The position numbers and the translations under genes were made by a program. The notes under the pieces are model-generated. The model did no database searches. It had not been told where the DNA came from and was given only the letters and a program-made list of their open reading frames with translations. This document shows positions 18,653 to 27,775 of a stretch of DNA of 64,000 nt, in pieces (position 1 is the first letter of the stretch; each line of letters starts with the position of its first letter). This stretch comes from Anabaena sp. PCC 7108. Its GTDB lineage: Bacteria > Cyanobacteriota > Cyanobacteriia > Cyanobacteriales > Nostocaceae. The stretch covers positions 124,001 through 188,000 of the forward strand of contig NZ_KB235896.1 in NCBI RefSeq assembly GCF_000332135.1, written 5' to 3'.

Positions 18653-20527
18653 ATGACTACCATCAATACAAATCAAGACTACCAAAATCGTGTTAAACAT
18701 TTTACTGCTTTACAATCTAAATATCAAGCAACTCAGCATCAAGATTCATCACCTTCTAGTCTGCTGTATTTGATTTTACGAAAAGTTGATTTAGGATTAG
18801 AACTCAGTGAGTTAGAGTTAAATTGGTTACAAAAAAATGAGCTAACACAAACAATTGAAATTATTTGGGTACAGAAATTTAGAAAGGGAGAACTTAAAAG
18901 GCTAGAAGATGAATTTTCTCAATTGAAAGCTAAGTATAAAATTACTAAATCTTGGGAATCATCATTAAACAGTTTCCTATATCCCATACTTTGGAAACTT
19001 GATAAAGAAGGTCATTTAGATAATGATGAAATTCAATTACTGCAAGATAAGAATTTATCTCAAATAGTTGAAATAGCTCAAGATATAAAAAAATTTGCTG
19101 CTCTAAAACAGAAGTATCAAGCTACTAAATATCAAGATTCATTTCCTGATAAGGTACTATATTCAATTCTCAAAACATTAGACAAATCTCAAAGTTTGGA
19201 TGATTCTGAATATGAATGGTTACTAGAAAATGAATTATTTGAAACTATAGAGATTTTTGAACAACAAGAGTCAAAGAGAGAAGAAGAGTTAAATAGACAA
19301 AAAGAGTTAGAAATACAAAAGGAGTTGGAAAGACAAGAAGAGTTAGCAAAACAAGCAAAATTTACTCAACTAAAAGAAAAATACAAAGCTAATAAATACT
19401 TTGAGCCATCGGTCGCTAGTAGATTACATGAAATATTGCAAAAATTGGAGGAAAATAAAAAGCTAGCTTATTATGATGAAGATTGGTTGAAAAATAGAGG
19501 GCTAAAACAAACAATTAAGATTGCTAAAGAGCTTGAATTCAAAAGAGAATTTATTCAACTAAAAGGAAAATACAACGCAGATAAATATGCAGATTTATCA
19601 CCTGATAGTGATTTGTATATTATTCTCAAAAAACTTGAATCAGAGAACACGTTAAGTAAGGATGAGTTGGAATTTCTGCAAAAACATCAATTGACAGATA
19701 CATTAGTTATAGCTAATCAACAATATGGTGCCAGTTTAAAACACAAAGCAGAATTAGGGCAGTTTTTAAATGATTCGGAAATTGAATGGTTGCAAAATAA
19801 TAAACATGAAGATATTATTACTTTTGCGAAACAGAAGCATTTTTCAGCACTAAAAATAAAGTATGGATTAATAGATCCTACATTACCTCTAGAACCATTG
19901 TATACGATTATGGTCAAATTAGAGAAAAAAGAACGGCTAGATCCTGTGTTAGTTGTTCAGCTTATAGAAGAAAAGCTTTTATCTCGTGATGGAAAAATTA
20001 CTGTTGCACATTACAGACTAGAAGCTGAATTTTTAGAACAAGAAATTAAACGCACTGGACACAAATGGCATATCCCCACAGCGAGTAGTTATTGGCGCAA
20101 AGCCAATGAACCTGAACAGGCTTTAAAACTTACTAATTTAGATTTAGGTAAAATTAAAGAAAATAATCTCAAATCAGCTATTTCAGTCACTAGAGGTGCA
20201 GCCTTTAGAGATATTGATAAATTAGATGATGCAGAAATTTGTGCAATAAAAGCTATGGAGTATCAGCCTGATAGTCATCAACCTTACACATTAATGGGTG
20301 CTATCTGTTATGACAGATTTGACTATGAAGAAGGTAATAACTGGTTTGAACAAGCCATTAATCGTGGGGCTGATATTGAAGACATAGATTCTGAAATTAA
20401 GCGAGTAATTAAAAATACAAAAGACGAACAAAAACGACATGAAGCAGCGGAGTATCTCTTGAGAAAAGATTCATACCGTTATGCTTGGGCTAAAGATTAT
20501 CTGAAAAAACAGAAGGATAATAAATAA
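18653..20527 (+). CDS. Repeat protein: about six 60-65-residue helical repeats plus TPR-like C-terminus
   Basis: The 624-residue product has no signal peptide. From about residue 15 to 425 it is made of degenerate repeats with the pattern F-x2-LK-x-KY-x-A-x-KY-x2-S, then LY-x-ILxKL, then LxxDExEWLxxNxLxxTI. Clear copies start near residues 17, 82, 146, 239 and 301, with a shortened one near 365 and a divergent one near 398. A charged coiled-coil insert rich in Glu, Lys and Gln (about 205-235) splits the third and fourth. The last 180 residues contain a TPR-like part (WRKANEPEQALKLTN, AICAIKAMEYQPDSHQPY) typical of protein-protein scaffolds. I do not recognise a named family for the repeat. 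It stands between aroC and a SemiSWEET gene. Confidence 0.75.
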   Translation: MTTINTNQDYQNRVKHFTALQSKYQATQHQDSSPSSLLYLILRKVDLGLELSELELNWLQKNELTQTIEIIWVQKFRKGELKRLEDEFSQLKAKYKITKSWESSLNSFLYPILWKLDKEGHLDNDEIQLLQDKNLSQIVEIAQDIKKFAALKQKYQATKYQDSFPDKVLYSILKTLDKSQSLDDSEYEWLLENELFETIEIFEQQESKREEELNRQKELEIQKELERQEELAKQAKFTQLKEKYKANKYFEPSVASRLHEILQKLEENKKLAYYDEDWLKNRGLKQTIKIAKELEFKREFIQLKGKYNADKYADLSPDSDLYIILKKLESENTLSKDELEFLQKHQLTDTLVIANQQYGASLKHKAELGQFLNDSEIEWLQNNKHEDIITFAKQKHFSALKIKYGLIDPTLPLEPLYTIMVKLEKKERLDPVLVVQLIEEKLLSRDGKITVAHYRLEAEFLEQEIKRTGHKWHIPTASSYWRKANEPEQALKLTNLDLGKIKENNLKSAISVTRGAAFRDIDKLDDAEICAIKAMEYQPDSHQPYTLMGAICYDRFDYEEGNNWFEQAINRGADIEDIDSEIKRVIKNTKDEQKRHEAAEYLLRKDSYRYAWAKDYLKKQKDNK

Positions 20528-20597
20528 CTACTTTCAATTTAATTTTTGTAGAGATGTTTTATATCTCTCCAATGTGGTGTATTTAGATAAAAATCTG

Positions 20598-20627
20598 GTG
20601 GGGTGGGCATCTTGCCCGCCCTTATTT
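20598..20627 (+). terminator. GC-rich hairpin after the repeat-protein gene
   Basis: GGTGGGGTGGGCATCTTGCC followed by CGCCC can pair as a G/C-rich stem (allowing G-U pairs) with a short loop, followed by TTATTTT. It lies 71 bp after the stop codon at 20527. The same hairpin is also a common cyanobacterial dispersed repeat, so terminator function is only likely. Confidence 0.4.
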
Positions 20628-20687
20628 TGAAAATAGAGTATATTATATTAATATGTAATATTATACTCGTTTATAAAAATATCAAAC

Positions 20688-20942
20688 ATGGATTTCATCA
20701 CGCTTTTAGGATTTGCAGCCGGGTTATTAACAACAATCGCTTTCTTACCCCAGATGTTTAAAACATGGAAGACAAAATCAGCAAAAGATGTTTCATTCGT
20801 TATGCTGATTACTTTTATGTCAGGTTTATTTCTATGGTTAATCTATGGAATCATTCTTGGTGCATTACCAATTATTTTAGCTAATGGTATAACTTTATTT
20901 TTAAATTTTATTATTCTCTGGCTGAAATTAAAATACAAGTAA
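20688..20942 (+). CDS. SemiSWEET-type small transporter (PQ-loop / MtN3 family)
   Basis: This 84-residue membrane protein has three predicted helices at about 5-25, 38-58 and 62-80. The conserved TIAFLPQMFKTWKTKS (PQ-loop motif) follows helix 1 and the typical SAKDVSF linker precedes helix 2. Bacterial SemiSWEETs form dimers and carry sugars or small solutes across the plasma membrane. Substrate is not predictable from sequence. It is a single gene between the repeat-protein and radical SAM genes. Confidence 0.88.
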   Translation: MDFITLLGFAAGLLTTIAFLPQMFKTWKTKSAKDVSFVMLITFMSGLFLWLIYGIILGALPIILANGITLFLNFIILWLKLKYK

Positions 20943-21044
20943 GATTATATTGGTAGGTGTTTTGGGTTTCCTTCCTCAACCTAAACTACAAATTTATTAT
21001 TATCTAGTTTACAATTAGATATATATAACGCATTAGATAAACCT

Positions 21045-22676
21045 GTGACATCATCTGTATTTGACTCGGAACGCCTTCTATTTACCCCTGCAAACCCCCA
21101 TAATGATGCTATCCCGCTGATTTTCGCTTTTCCCAATGAGTACACTGTGGGGATAACTAGCCTTGGCTATCAGGTAGTTTGGGCGACTTTAGCTATGCGT
21201 GATGATTTGCAGGTAAGTCGCTTATTTACAGATACTCAAGAACAAATTCCTAGACAGCCGGAAATCTTAGGTTTTTCTATGTCTTGGGAATTAGATTATG
21301 TGAATATTTTCAATCTTTTGGAATCTTTAGGAATTCCCCTTCGGGCTAGTTTTCGTAATAAACAACATCCCTTAGTTTTTGGTGGTGGACCAGTTCTCAC
21401 AGCGAATCCAGAACCGTTTGCTGAGTTTTTTGATGTAATTTTATTGGGAGACGGAGAAAATCTGTTGGGTAATTTTATTGATGCTTATAAAGAAGTTAGA
21501 AATGCTGATAAAGAAACTCAATTAAAAAGATTAGCGCAAGTTCCAGGAATTTATATTCCTAGTTTATATTATGTAGAATATAAAACAAAAGATGGAGAAA
21601 TAAAATCTATTAATCCCATTGCGGCTGAAATTCCCGAAGTTGTCCAAAAGCAAACTTACCGAGGAAATACTCTCTCTGCTTCTACTGTTGTTACCGAAAA
21701 AGCAGCATGGGAAAATATTTTTATGGTAGAAGTAGTGCGAAGTTGTCCAGAAATGTGCCGCTTTTGTTTAGCGAGTTATTTAACTTTACCTTTTAGAACG
21801 GCGAGTTTAGAAAATTCTTTGATTCCTGCTATTGAACGGGGTTTAAAAGTTACAAATCGTCTGGGTTTATTAGGTGCTTCAGTTACTCAACATCCTGAAT
21901 TTACAGAGTTATTAGATTATATTAGTCAGCCAAAATATGATGATGTTCGTTTGAGTGTGGCCTCAGTCAGAACGAATACGGTAACGGTTAAATTAGCTCA
22001 AACTTTGGCGAAAAGAGACACGCGATCGCTTACCATTGCCATAGAAAGTGGTTCGGACAAATTACGCCAAATCATCAATAAAAAGTTATATAACGATGAA
22101 ATTATCCAAGCAGCTATAAATGCAAAAGCTGGTGGTTTATCGAGTTTGAAGTTATACGGAATGGCGGGAATTCCAGGAGAAGAAGCGGAAGATTTAGAAG
22201 AAACTGTAGCGATGATGCAAACTGTTAAAAAAGCTGCTCCTGGTTTGCGGTTAACACTGGGATGCAGTACCTTTGTGCCTAAATCACATACGCCTTTTCA
22301 ATGGTTTGGTGTGAATAAACAAGCCGAGAAGCGGTTACAGTTTTTACAAAAAAACCTAAAACCACAAGGGATAGATTTTCGTCCAGAAAGCTATAATTGG
22401 TCGATTATACAAGCTTTGTTGTCGAGAGGCGATCGCAGACTCTCTTCTCTGCTAGAGTTAACTCGTGACTTTGGTGATTCTTTGGGCAGCTACAAACGCG
22501 CTTTTAAACAACTTAAAGGACAAATTCCCAATTTAGATTTCTATGTTTACGCTAATTGGTCAACTGAGCAAGTTTTACCTTGGAATCACTTGCAAGGTCC
22601 GTTACCTCAGTCTACACTAATAAAGCATTTGAGTGAAGCTATGAGTCATTTTCGCTCTGGTTCGGAAGTGAAATAA
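21045..22676 (+). CDS. B12-binding-type radical SAM protein
   Basis: The 543-residue protein has an N-terminal cobalamin-binding-like Rossmann domain (about 30-160, with FGGGPVLTANPEPF and LLGDGE) and a radical SAM core. Its cluster motif is CPEMCRFC near residue 237, a C-x3-C-x2-C. Further SAM-core elements are GASVTQHPEF and AIESGSDKLRQ. This family (TIGR03960/Elp3-like, YgiQ-related) is widespread in cyanobacteria, with substrate unassigned. Start is GTG at 21045 with no obvious Shine-Dalgarno. Two small genes follow closely on the same strand. Confidence 0.9.
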   Translation: MTSSVFDSERLLFTPANPHNDAIPLIFAFPNEYTVGITSLGYQVVWATLAMRDDLQVSRLFTDTQEQIPRQPEILGFSMSWELDYVNIFNLLESLGIPLRASFRNKQHPLVFGGGPVLTANPEPFAEFFDVILLGDGENLLGNFIDAYKEVRNADKETQLKRLAQVPGIYIPSLYYVEYKTKDGEIKSINPIAAEIPEVVQKQTYRGNTLSASTVVTEKAAWENIFMVEVVRSCPEMCRFCLASYLTLPFRTASLENSLIPAIERGLKVTNRLGLLGASVTQHPEFTELLDYISQPKYDDVRLSVASVRTNTVTVKLAQTLAKRDTRSLTIAIESGSDKLRQIINKKLYNDEIIQAAINAKAGGLSSLKLYGMAGIPGEEAEDLEETVAMMQTVKKAAPGLRLTLGCSTFVPKSHTPFQWFGVNKQAEKRLQFLQKNLKPQGIDFRPESYNWSIIQALLSRGDRRLSSLLELTRDFGDSLGSYKRAFKQLKGQIPNLDFYVYANWSTEQVLPWNHLQGPLPQSTLIKHLSEAMSHFRSGSEVK

Positions 22677-22722
22677 ACGCAGAGGTTCGCTGAGGTAAAC
22701 GCAGAGGTTCACGGAGTTAGAG

Positions 22723-22911
22723 ATGCAAAACACATCTGAATTTTATTGTGCTTATTGTGGGGAACCAAATTTAACTTTTATTGATTTTAGTGCAGGAATG
22801 CAACAAAGTTATATAGAAGATTGTCAAGTTTGCTGTCGTCCTAATATTTTGTATGTCAGAATTGATGAAGATACCCTAGATATTGAAATTGATAGTGAAT
22901 ACGAAGGCTAA
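22723..22911 (+). CDS. CPXCG-motif cysteine-rich small protein
   Basis: This 62-residue acidic protein has two Cys-x2-Cys pairs, CAYCG near residue 9 and CQVCC near 34, and an acidic tail (DEDTLDIEIDSEYEG). This fits the CPXCG family, likely a zinc-binding ribbon. It lies 46 bp after the radical SAM gene, across two imperfect 22-bp CGCAGAGG repeats, and 19 bp before the SRPBCC gene. Function is unknown. Confidence 0.85.
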   Translation: MQNTSEFYCAYCGEPNLTFIDFSAGMQQSYIEDCQVCCRPNILYVRIDEDTLDIEIDSEYEG

Positions 22912-22930
22912 GTTTTAGGTTTTTATTTCT

Positions 22931-23380
22931 ATGTTGCAATTTAAACATTCTTCAATTATTGACGCACCAGTGGAAGTAGTTTGGAAATTACATGAAAGAC
23001 CAGACATACTACAACTACTCACCCCACCTTGGCAACCAATCCAAGTAATTCGTCGTGAGGGGGGACTAAATGAGGGTGCAATTACAGAATTTCGCTTGTT
23101 TCTTGGCCTGTTACCTTTGACTTGGTTAGCACGTCATACTGAATATGAACAATATAAACTGTTTACCGATGAACAGATATCTGGTCCCTTTGAATCTTGG
23201 GTACATCGCCATGAATTTGAGCTAGAAAATGGTAAAACCAAATTAACTGATAATATCACTTTTTCTATGCCTGGTGGCGATAGTGTCGAATTTCTCAGTG
23301 GTTGGTTAGTACAAGTTCAATTAGAAGCGATGTTTCGTTATCGTCATTATGTGACTAATCGGGAATGCGAATCACGATAA
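22931..23380 (+). CDS. SRPBCC-family (START-like) protein
   Basis: The 149-residue protein begins MLQFKHSSIIDAPVEVVWK, the typical first strand and helix of the SRPBCC (polyketide cyclase / coenzyme Q-binding Coq10-like) fold. It contains GPFESWVHRHEFE and ends in an amphipathic C-terminal helix. Such proteins bind hydrophobic ligands; the related cyanobacterial genes are of unknown role. It is probably co-transcribed with the CPXCG gene 19 bp upstream. Confidence 0.85.
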   Translation: MLQFKHSSIIDAPVEVVWKLHERPDILQLLTPPWQPIQVIRREGGLNEGAITEFRLFLGLLPLTWLARHTEYEQYKLFTDEQISGPFESWVHRHEFELENGKTKLTDNITFSMPGGDSVEFLSGWLVQVQLEAMFRYRHYVTNRECESR

Positions 23381-23456
23381 TCTAAAATAAAAATTTATAC
23401 TAATATTTTTGAGGCATTGGCTCAGTAAAGCCTTTAAAATACTACTATTACCAACA

Positions 23457-23660
23457 TTATAACTCTATTCGTCCAGTATAGACCTTAATTTGATTGGTTT
23501 TAATATTACCAAACCTCTTAGTAATTTCACATATATAATCTAACTTCCTAACAGAAAACAATTTTTGCTCTGGCTGTATTGTGCAATAATACTTAAAGTG
23601 TCTTAATACTTCTACATATTTTAGATTATTAACATTAGCCCCTGCGAAAACACTAATCAT
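23457..23660 (-). CDS. Hypothetical small protein (uncertain)
   Basis: An open frame of 67 codons on the minus strand encodes a basic protein (MISVFAGANVNNLKYVEVLR at the start, ending VYTGRIEL). I recognise no domain. It faces away from crtW and lies in an otherwise empty 367-bp spacer. Amino-acid composition is plausible for a protein, but no start signal is clear, so it may be spurious. Confidence 0.3.
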   Translation of the reverse strand: MISVFAGANVNNLKYVEVLRHFKYYCTIQPEQKLFSVRKLDYICEITKRFGNIKTNQIKVYTGRIEL

Positions 23661-23747
23661 TTGTAGGCTTTTATCTCGAGTGGTTGGACTATTCTGCTGT
23701 GACTATATTTTAGGGATTTTTACTGAAATTCTACCGGGTGCAAAAGC

Positions 23748-24494
23748 ATGATTCACTTCAAACGACTACTTAGGTTTCCAACCAAAAAATTAAACCCAGT
23801 AGCAGGGATGTTTATTGCTATTGTCATTATTAGCATCTGGGCTATTAGCCTGATTTTTTTAATGTCTATTGATATCTCCAATGTCAATTTTTTAATGTTA
23901 TCTCCTATTATCCTTTGGCAAACATTTTTATACACAGGATTATTTATTACAGCCCATGATGCTATGCATGGAATAGTATTTCCACAAAACCCAAAAATTA
24001 ATCATTTTATTGGTTCTTTGTGCCTATCTCTTTATGGTCTTTTACCATATCAAAAACTTTTAAAAAAGCATTGGTTGCATCACCATAACCCAGCTAGTGA
24101 AATAGATCCTGATTTCCATGATGGTAAACACAAAAATTTCTTGGCTTGGTATGTTTATTTCATGAAGAATTACTGGAATTGGTCGCAAATTATCACTTTA
24201 ATTATTATCTATAATATTCTAGTTTACATTTTCGATATGCCTCGTAATAATCTAACTTATTTTTGGGTAATTCCTTCGCTTTTAAGTTCATTACAATTAT
24301 TTTATTTTGGTACTTTCTTACCCCACAGTGAACCAAGTAATGGTTATATTGAACCTCATCGCGCCCAAACTATTAACCGTCCTATTTGGTTGTCTTTTAT
24401 GACTTGTTATCATTTTGGATATCATGAAGAACATCATAAATATCCTCATGCAGCTTGGTGGCAACTACCTAAAATTTACAAGCAATGTGAATAA
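23748..24494 (+). CDS. crtW: Beta-carotene ketolase (CrtW type)
   Basis: The 248-residue membrane enzyme adds 4-keto groups to beta-carotene, giving echinenone or canthaxanthin. It has the histidine boxes of the fatty-acid-desaturase-like di-iron family: TAHDAMH near residue 67, HWLHHH near 106 with the CrtW-typical PASEIDPDFH after it, and YHEEHHKYPH near 223. The segment YFGTFLPHSEP is also characteristic. Hydrophobic helices lie at about 18-40, 45-65, 135-155 and 175-195. Length and motif order match CrtW rather than plain desaturases. It is monocistronic. Confidence 0.92.
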   Translation: MIHFKRLLRFPTKKLNPVAGMFIAIVIISIWAISLIFLMSIDISNVNFLMLSPIILWQTFLYTGLFITAHDAMHGIVFPQNPKINHFIGSLCLSLYGLLPYQKLLKKHWLHHHNPASEIDPDFHDGKHKNFLAWYVYFMKNYWNWSQIITLIIIYNILVYIFDMPRNNLTYFWVIPSLLSSLQLFYFGTFLPHSEPSNGYIEPHRAQTINRPIWLSFMTCYHFGYHEEHHKYPHAAWWQLPKIYKQCE

Positions 24495-24761
24495 TTGGCT
24501 AGTTTTGTAGTTATAGCAGGTGACAGGTGACAGTCTGAAGAGTCTTTTGGTGTCTAGGTTTTATAAACATAAGTAGTCGTGCAAAATAAATTGTACATTT
24601 AGGAGAGGGAACAGGTAACAGATAAGCACTATAGGGATTTTTATTTGTTCCGAAAATAGTCAATTAATTTTGCTCAGGTACTTATCATGTCCGCTTAATC
24701 ACTTATCAAAAAAAATTCTCCGCGTAAGAGCGTCTCCGTGTCTTGAGTGTCAGTCTAAATC

Positions 24762-24990
24762 ATGACTTACGCAACTGGCACATTGGTAGGGTGCGTCAGA
24801 TATCAACAATCTGTTTATTTGCAGAATTTATGCAGTCTGACGCAACTGGCACATTGGTAGGGTGCGTCAGATATCAACAATCTGTTTATTTGCAGGATTT
24901 ATACAGTCTGACGCAACTGGCACATTGGTAAGGTGCGTCAGATATCAACAATCTGTTTATTTGCAGGATTTATGCAGTCTGACGCACCCT
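24762..24990. repeat. MITE-derived array: three 71-bp tandem repeats
   Basis: A family-1 MITE end (GACTTACGCAACTGGCACAT) is followed by three copies of a 71-bp unit, with the word ACTGGCACATTGGTA starting at 24774, 24845 and 24916. The array ends with TCTGACGCACCCTAC. Each unit joins an arm to the core TATCAACAATCTGTTTATTT. An 18-bp imperfect direct repeat (CTTGAGTGTCAGTCTAAA at 24742 and CTTGAGCGTCAGTATAAA at 24995, 16 of 18 identical) flanks the block. The rest of the 620-bp spacer between crtW and the DUF2834 gene shows no gene. Confidence 0.85.
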
Positions 24991-25114
24991 ACAACTTGAG
25001 CGTCAGTATAAAAGATAAGTATTCAACTGGACATGATATCAGTTGTTGTCCTAACCGCCCTGTTCGTAACTATATACAGTGCATTTACAACCAACAAGCG
25101 TGCCAGAAATAGCT

Positions 25115-25765
25115 TTAGTTTGTGGGTAAATTTTCAGGTAAAGATGGACGCACACACAAATATATTAAAGCCCCAAATAAGGGAATTGCAGCAAATAACC
25201 AAAATAATTGCTTGTGCTGCCAACCACGTCTTGTCATATCATCTCCTAGTAAAGTGGGAAATAATAGACTCAACATACAAAAATCTAAACTCATGACATG
25301 AATAAAACGGCTTGTTTGCCATTGCTGTACAAAGTTCCCCCAGTCTCCTTGTAAAGCATAGGCAAATAAAAGCCCTGCACCTAAAGTTAATAAAATCCCA
25401 TTTATCCGTGAATCTAAAAGTTTGATAATTAGACTTTTTTTACCTACAAACTCTTGATTTGATGCTCTAAAAACCAAGTATGGTAAAATAGCAAAAGCCC
25501 CAACTGCAAAAGAAGCAGTAGCAAATGGCCAAGCGGGGATTTTTTGCCCTGTACCATCAATAAATAAAACGGCGCTGTAGATGAAAGGCCATACACCCAT
25601 GATATTAAATAAGGCGATAACTAAAGGGTTAATGCCTTGCCATTCACCAGTAGAAATATTTTTAATTAACTCTAAACTTGCTGGGAAATTGTCAGGAGGA
25701 GCAAATAAAAAGGCGTAGGAAATAAATCCTAGCCATAATAAAGCAAAAGCAATTTTTCTGAACAT
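25115..25765 (-). CDS. DUF2834-like integral membrane protein
   Basis: The 216-residue product has about five to six hydrophobic helices (first at 4-22, then about 50-70, 80-100, 125-143, 155-172 and 185-205). It contains the segment NIMGVWPFIYSAVLF, seen in conserved cyanobacterial and plastid-lineage membrane proteins of the DUF2834 type. It starts 12 bp after the stop of hrcA on the same strand, so the two are probably co-transcribed. Function is unknown. Confidence 0.75.
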   Translation of the reverse strand: MFRKIAFALLWLGFISYAFLFAPPDNFPASLELIKNISTGEWQGINPLVIALFNIMGVWPFIYSAVLFIDGTGQKIPAWPFATASFAVGAFAILPYLVFRASNQEFVGKKSLIIKLLDSRINGILLTLGAGLLFAYALQGDWGNFVQQWQTSRFIHVMSLDFCMLSLLFPTLLGDDMTRRGWQHKQLFWLFAAIPLFGALIYLCVRPSLPENLPTN

Positions 25766-25777
25766 GATTTAAGTAGT

Positions 25778-26917
25778 TTAACTGAAAGCTTCTGAGAGGT
25801 AATCTGCGGCTGCGGCTACAACAGCGATCGCACTTTCATAGTCTAACCTTGTTGGACCCAAAACTCCCACACTTCCCACTGGTACAGAACCCCGACGATA
25901 GGGAGAAGAAATCAAAGTACAAGTGCGAATTGGTTCTAATGGATTTTCTGCACCAATCCGAACTGTCACCCTTGACTTACCTGCATCCTCTGTTTCTGGC
26001 TCCTCACAAATTAACCGCCATAGTTGTTCTTGTTCTTCTTCCAGCAGATGGATAATTGTTTGTACTTGATGTACTTGGGAAAACTCTGGTTGACGCAAAA
26101 CTTCTCCTACACCCCGCACCATAATTTGTGTAGTAGCTGGTGCAAAAGTGTGACGAGTTAATTCTAACAATGAATTTTTCAAGAATTCGCCATAGCGTTG
26201 AAATTCTTGATCCAATTCACTCCAGTCCAGATGAGCTAATTCCAACAGACTGCGGCCTCTTAAATGGCTATTCAAAAAATTAGATACAATCTGCAACTCA
26301 TGATCAATTACCTCTGGATCTGGTTTAGTTTCTGATGACGCTGTAAATAAATCCATCACCTTAGAATGTGTCTCATAACCATCAGTCACCACAATCAGCA
26401 TAATCTTACTTGATTCAATTTGCACTAATTGCAAATGTCGTAACTGTGCTGTACTGGTTTGCGGCATAGTAATTAAGGTAATACAGCCACTCAAAGTTGC
26501 CAAAATTTGGGCAGCTCCGTGCAGTAGGGCTTCCAAACCCCAATCTTCACCAGGCCGAAGTTGTTGTAATGCAGCTTCTACCTCTTTATTGACAGCTTCC
26601 GTACCCCTGTCTTGGGAAATACTACGCGCACGGAGAAGCCAACTACCTGTAGCATCTTGCAAAGAAGGTGTAATCAGTTGGTCAACATAAATGCGATAAC
26701 CAGAATCAGAAGGTATTCTGCCAGCAGAAGTGTGAGGTTGGTAAAGTAATCCAGATTTTTCTAAAACTCCCATCACATTGCGAATTGTAGCGGAGCTAAC
26801 ACCCAGGTCAAACTCCTCAATTAGAGCCTTGGAACCAACAGGTTCTGCGGTAGCAATATAGTGGCGTACAATTGCCCAAAGTATATGCTGTTGTCGATTG
26901 GTTAGTTGGACTTGCAT
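25778..26917 (-). CDS. hrcA: Heat-inducible transcription repressor HrcA
   Basis: HrcA represses groESL-type heat-shock genes by binding CIRCE operators. The 379-residue protein has the N-terminal winged helix (about 1-75; [20 protein letters not shown], then [18 protein letters not shown] and [14 protein letters not shown]) and the C-terminal GAF-like domain with [14 protein letters not shown]. Length is slightly above average because of a loop typical of cyanobacterial forms. I found no CIRCE sequence upstream, so autoregulation is not evident. A DUF2834 gene follows 12 bp downstream. Confidence 0.95.
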   Translation of the reverse strand: MQVQLTNRQQHILWAIVRHYIATAEPVGSKALIEEFDLGVSSATIRNVMGVLEKSGLLYQPHTSAGRIPSDSGYRIYVDQLITPSLQDATGSWLLRARSISQDRGTEAVNKEVEAALQQLRPGEDWGLEALLHGAAQILATLSGCITLITMPQTSTAQLRHLQLVQIESSKIMLIVVTDGYETHSKVMDLFTASSETKPDPEVIDHELQIVSNFLNSHLRGRSLLELAHLDWSELDQEFQRYGEFLKNSLLELTRHTFAPATTQIMVRGVGEVLRQPEFSQVHQVQTIIHLLEEEQEQLWRLICEEPETEDAGKSRVTVRIGAENPLEPIRTCTLISSPYRRGSVPVGSVGVLGPTRLDYESAIAVVAAAADYLSEAFS

Positions 26918-27300
26918 AGGAGATATTTTACTGAAGGCAAATTTTAAACAAAGTTTGAAAAAAAGTTGTGGCTTTTACCACTAAAAAATATTCAGTATGA
27001 ATTTGTTTAAGATAGCAGATTATATATTTATGTAATAAAAATTTCCAGCAAAACGCTACTTAAGCGTATTTACCAAGACAGTCTGCTGATTGCTACAGTG
27101 TCTATCTTGAGAAGATTATCTCATCCTTTACCGTATACTCTCACAGTAGATTAACAAAAGCAGTATTTTAAGTTACAAATATGTGATTTAGCTTTTGTCT
27201 CCTTTATCTTACCAACTCCAAAGGAATCCTCAATCATTTGTGAAAAATTTTCAGTAGTTTAAGCATTGCTCAATCTACGTATTTTTCACAAATATAATCC
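26918..27300. other. 383-bp intergenic region with a perfect 13-bp inverted repeat
   Basis: The spacer lies between rhodanese and hrcA. Next to the rhodanese stop, ATTTGTGAAAAAT (27236-27248) and ATTTTTCACAAAT (27281-27293) form a perfect inverted repeat with a 32-bp loop. It could act as a terminator-like structure for the rhodanese gene or as a protein site upstream of hrcA. The rest is AT-rich and should contain the hrcA promoter; no gene is seen. Confidence 0.55.
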
Positions 27301-27648
27301 CTAATACTGTGGAACTGAAGGATCTACTAGTATAGAGTAGGCAGCAATACCACCACCAATATTTTTAACATTTGTGAATCCTTGCGCCACTAACCATTGG
27401 CACATCTGGGCAGAACGAACACCATGATGACAGAGTACAAGGGTTTCAGCTTCCGAGTCAAAGCGAGTAGAAACCTCTTCGTTCCATTGAGCAAATTCGC
27501 TGAGGGGAAGGTTAACAAAGCCCTCAATGCTGGCTATTGCCACTTCTTGGGGTTCTCGTACATCCATCAACTGTAGTCCCGAATCACCAGCAGCTAGACG
27601 TTGTGCTAGTTCCTCTACGCTAATTTGGATAAAAGATTGACCTGTCAT
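27301..27648 (-). CDS. Single-domain rhodanese-like protein
   Basis: The 115-residue protein is a single rhodanese homology domain. The N-terminal CH2A-like segment is LQLMDVREPQE, and the active-site loop is LCHHGVRSAQM with Cys73 as the persulfide carrier. The glycine after the loop and the helix GFTNVKNIGGGI are conserved. The six-residue loop (CHHGVR) fits the sulfurtransferase type rather than Cdc25 phosphatases. It is a single gene, divergent from the DUF3352 gene. Confidence 0.92.
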   Translation of the reverse strand: MTGQSFIQISVEELAQRLAAGDSGLQLMDVREPQEVAIASIEGFVNLPLSEFAQWNEEVSTRFDSEAETLVLCHHGVRSAQMCQWLVAQGFTNVKNIGGGIAAYSILVDPSVPQY

Positions 27649-27775
27649 GCAATTACTCTAAATAATGCTCATATTATTTATGTTGACAGAAAAAATGAGA
27701 AAAATCCTGTTTTCTAATGCTTAGAAGTTGCGCTTCTATCCTAAAATCGAAAACGGAGCATTTACTAGGTCTAAT

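Noticed and set aside
24762-24990. Possible CRISPR or small gene (62-codon frame) in the 71-bp repeats
   Set aside because: There are only three head-to-tail copies without spacers, and they derive from a MITE; the open frame follows the repeat.
26918-27300. CIRCE operator upstream of hrcA
   Set aside because: No TTAGCACTC-N9-GAGTGCTAA-like sequence was found; the inverted repeat at 27236-27293 is different in sequence and spacing.
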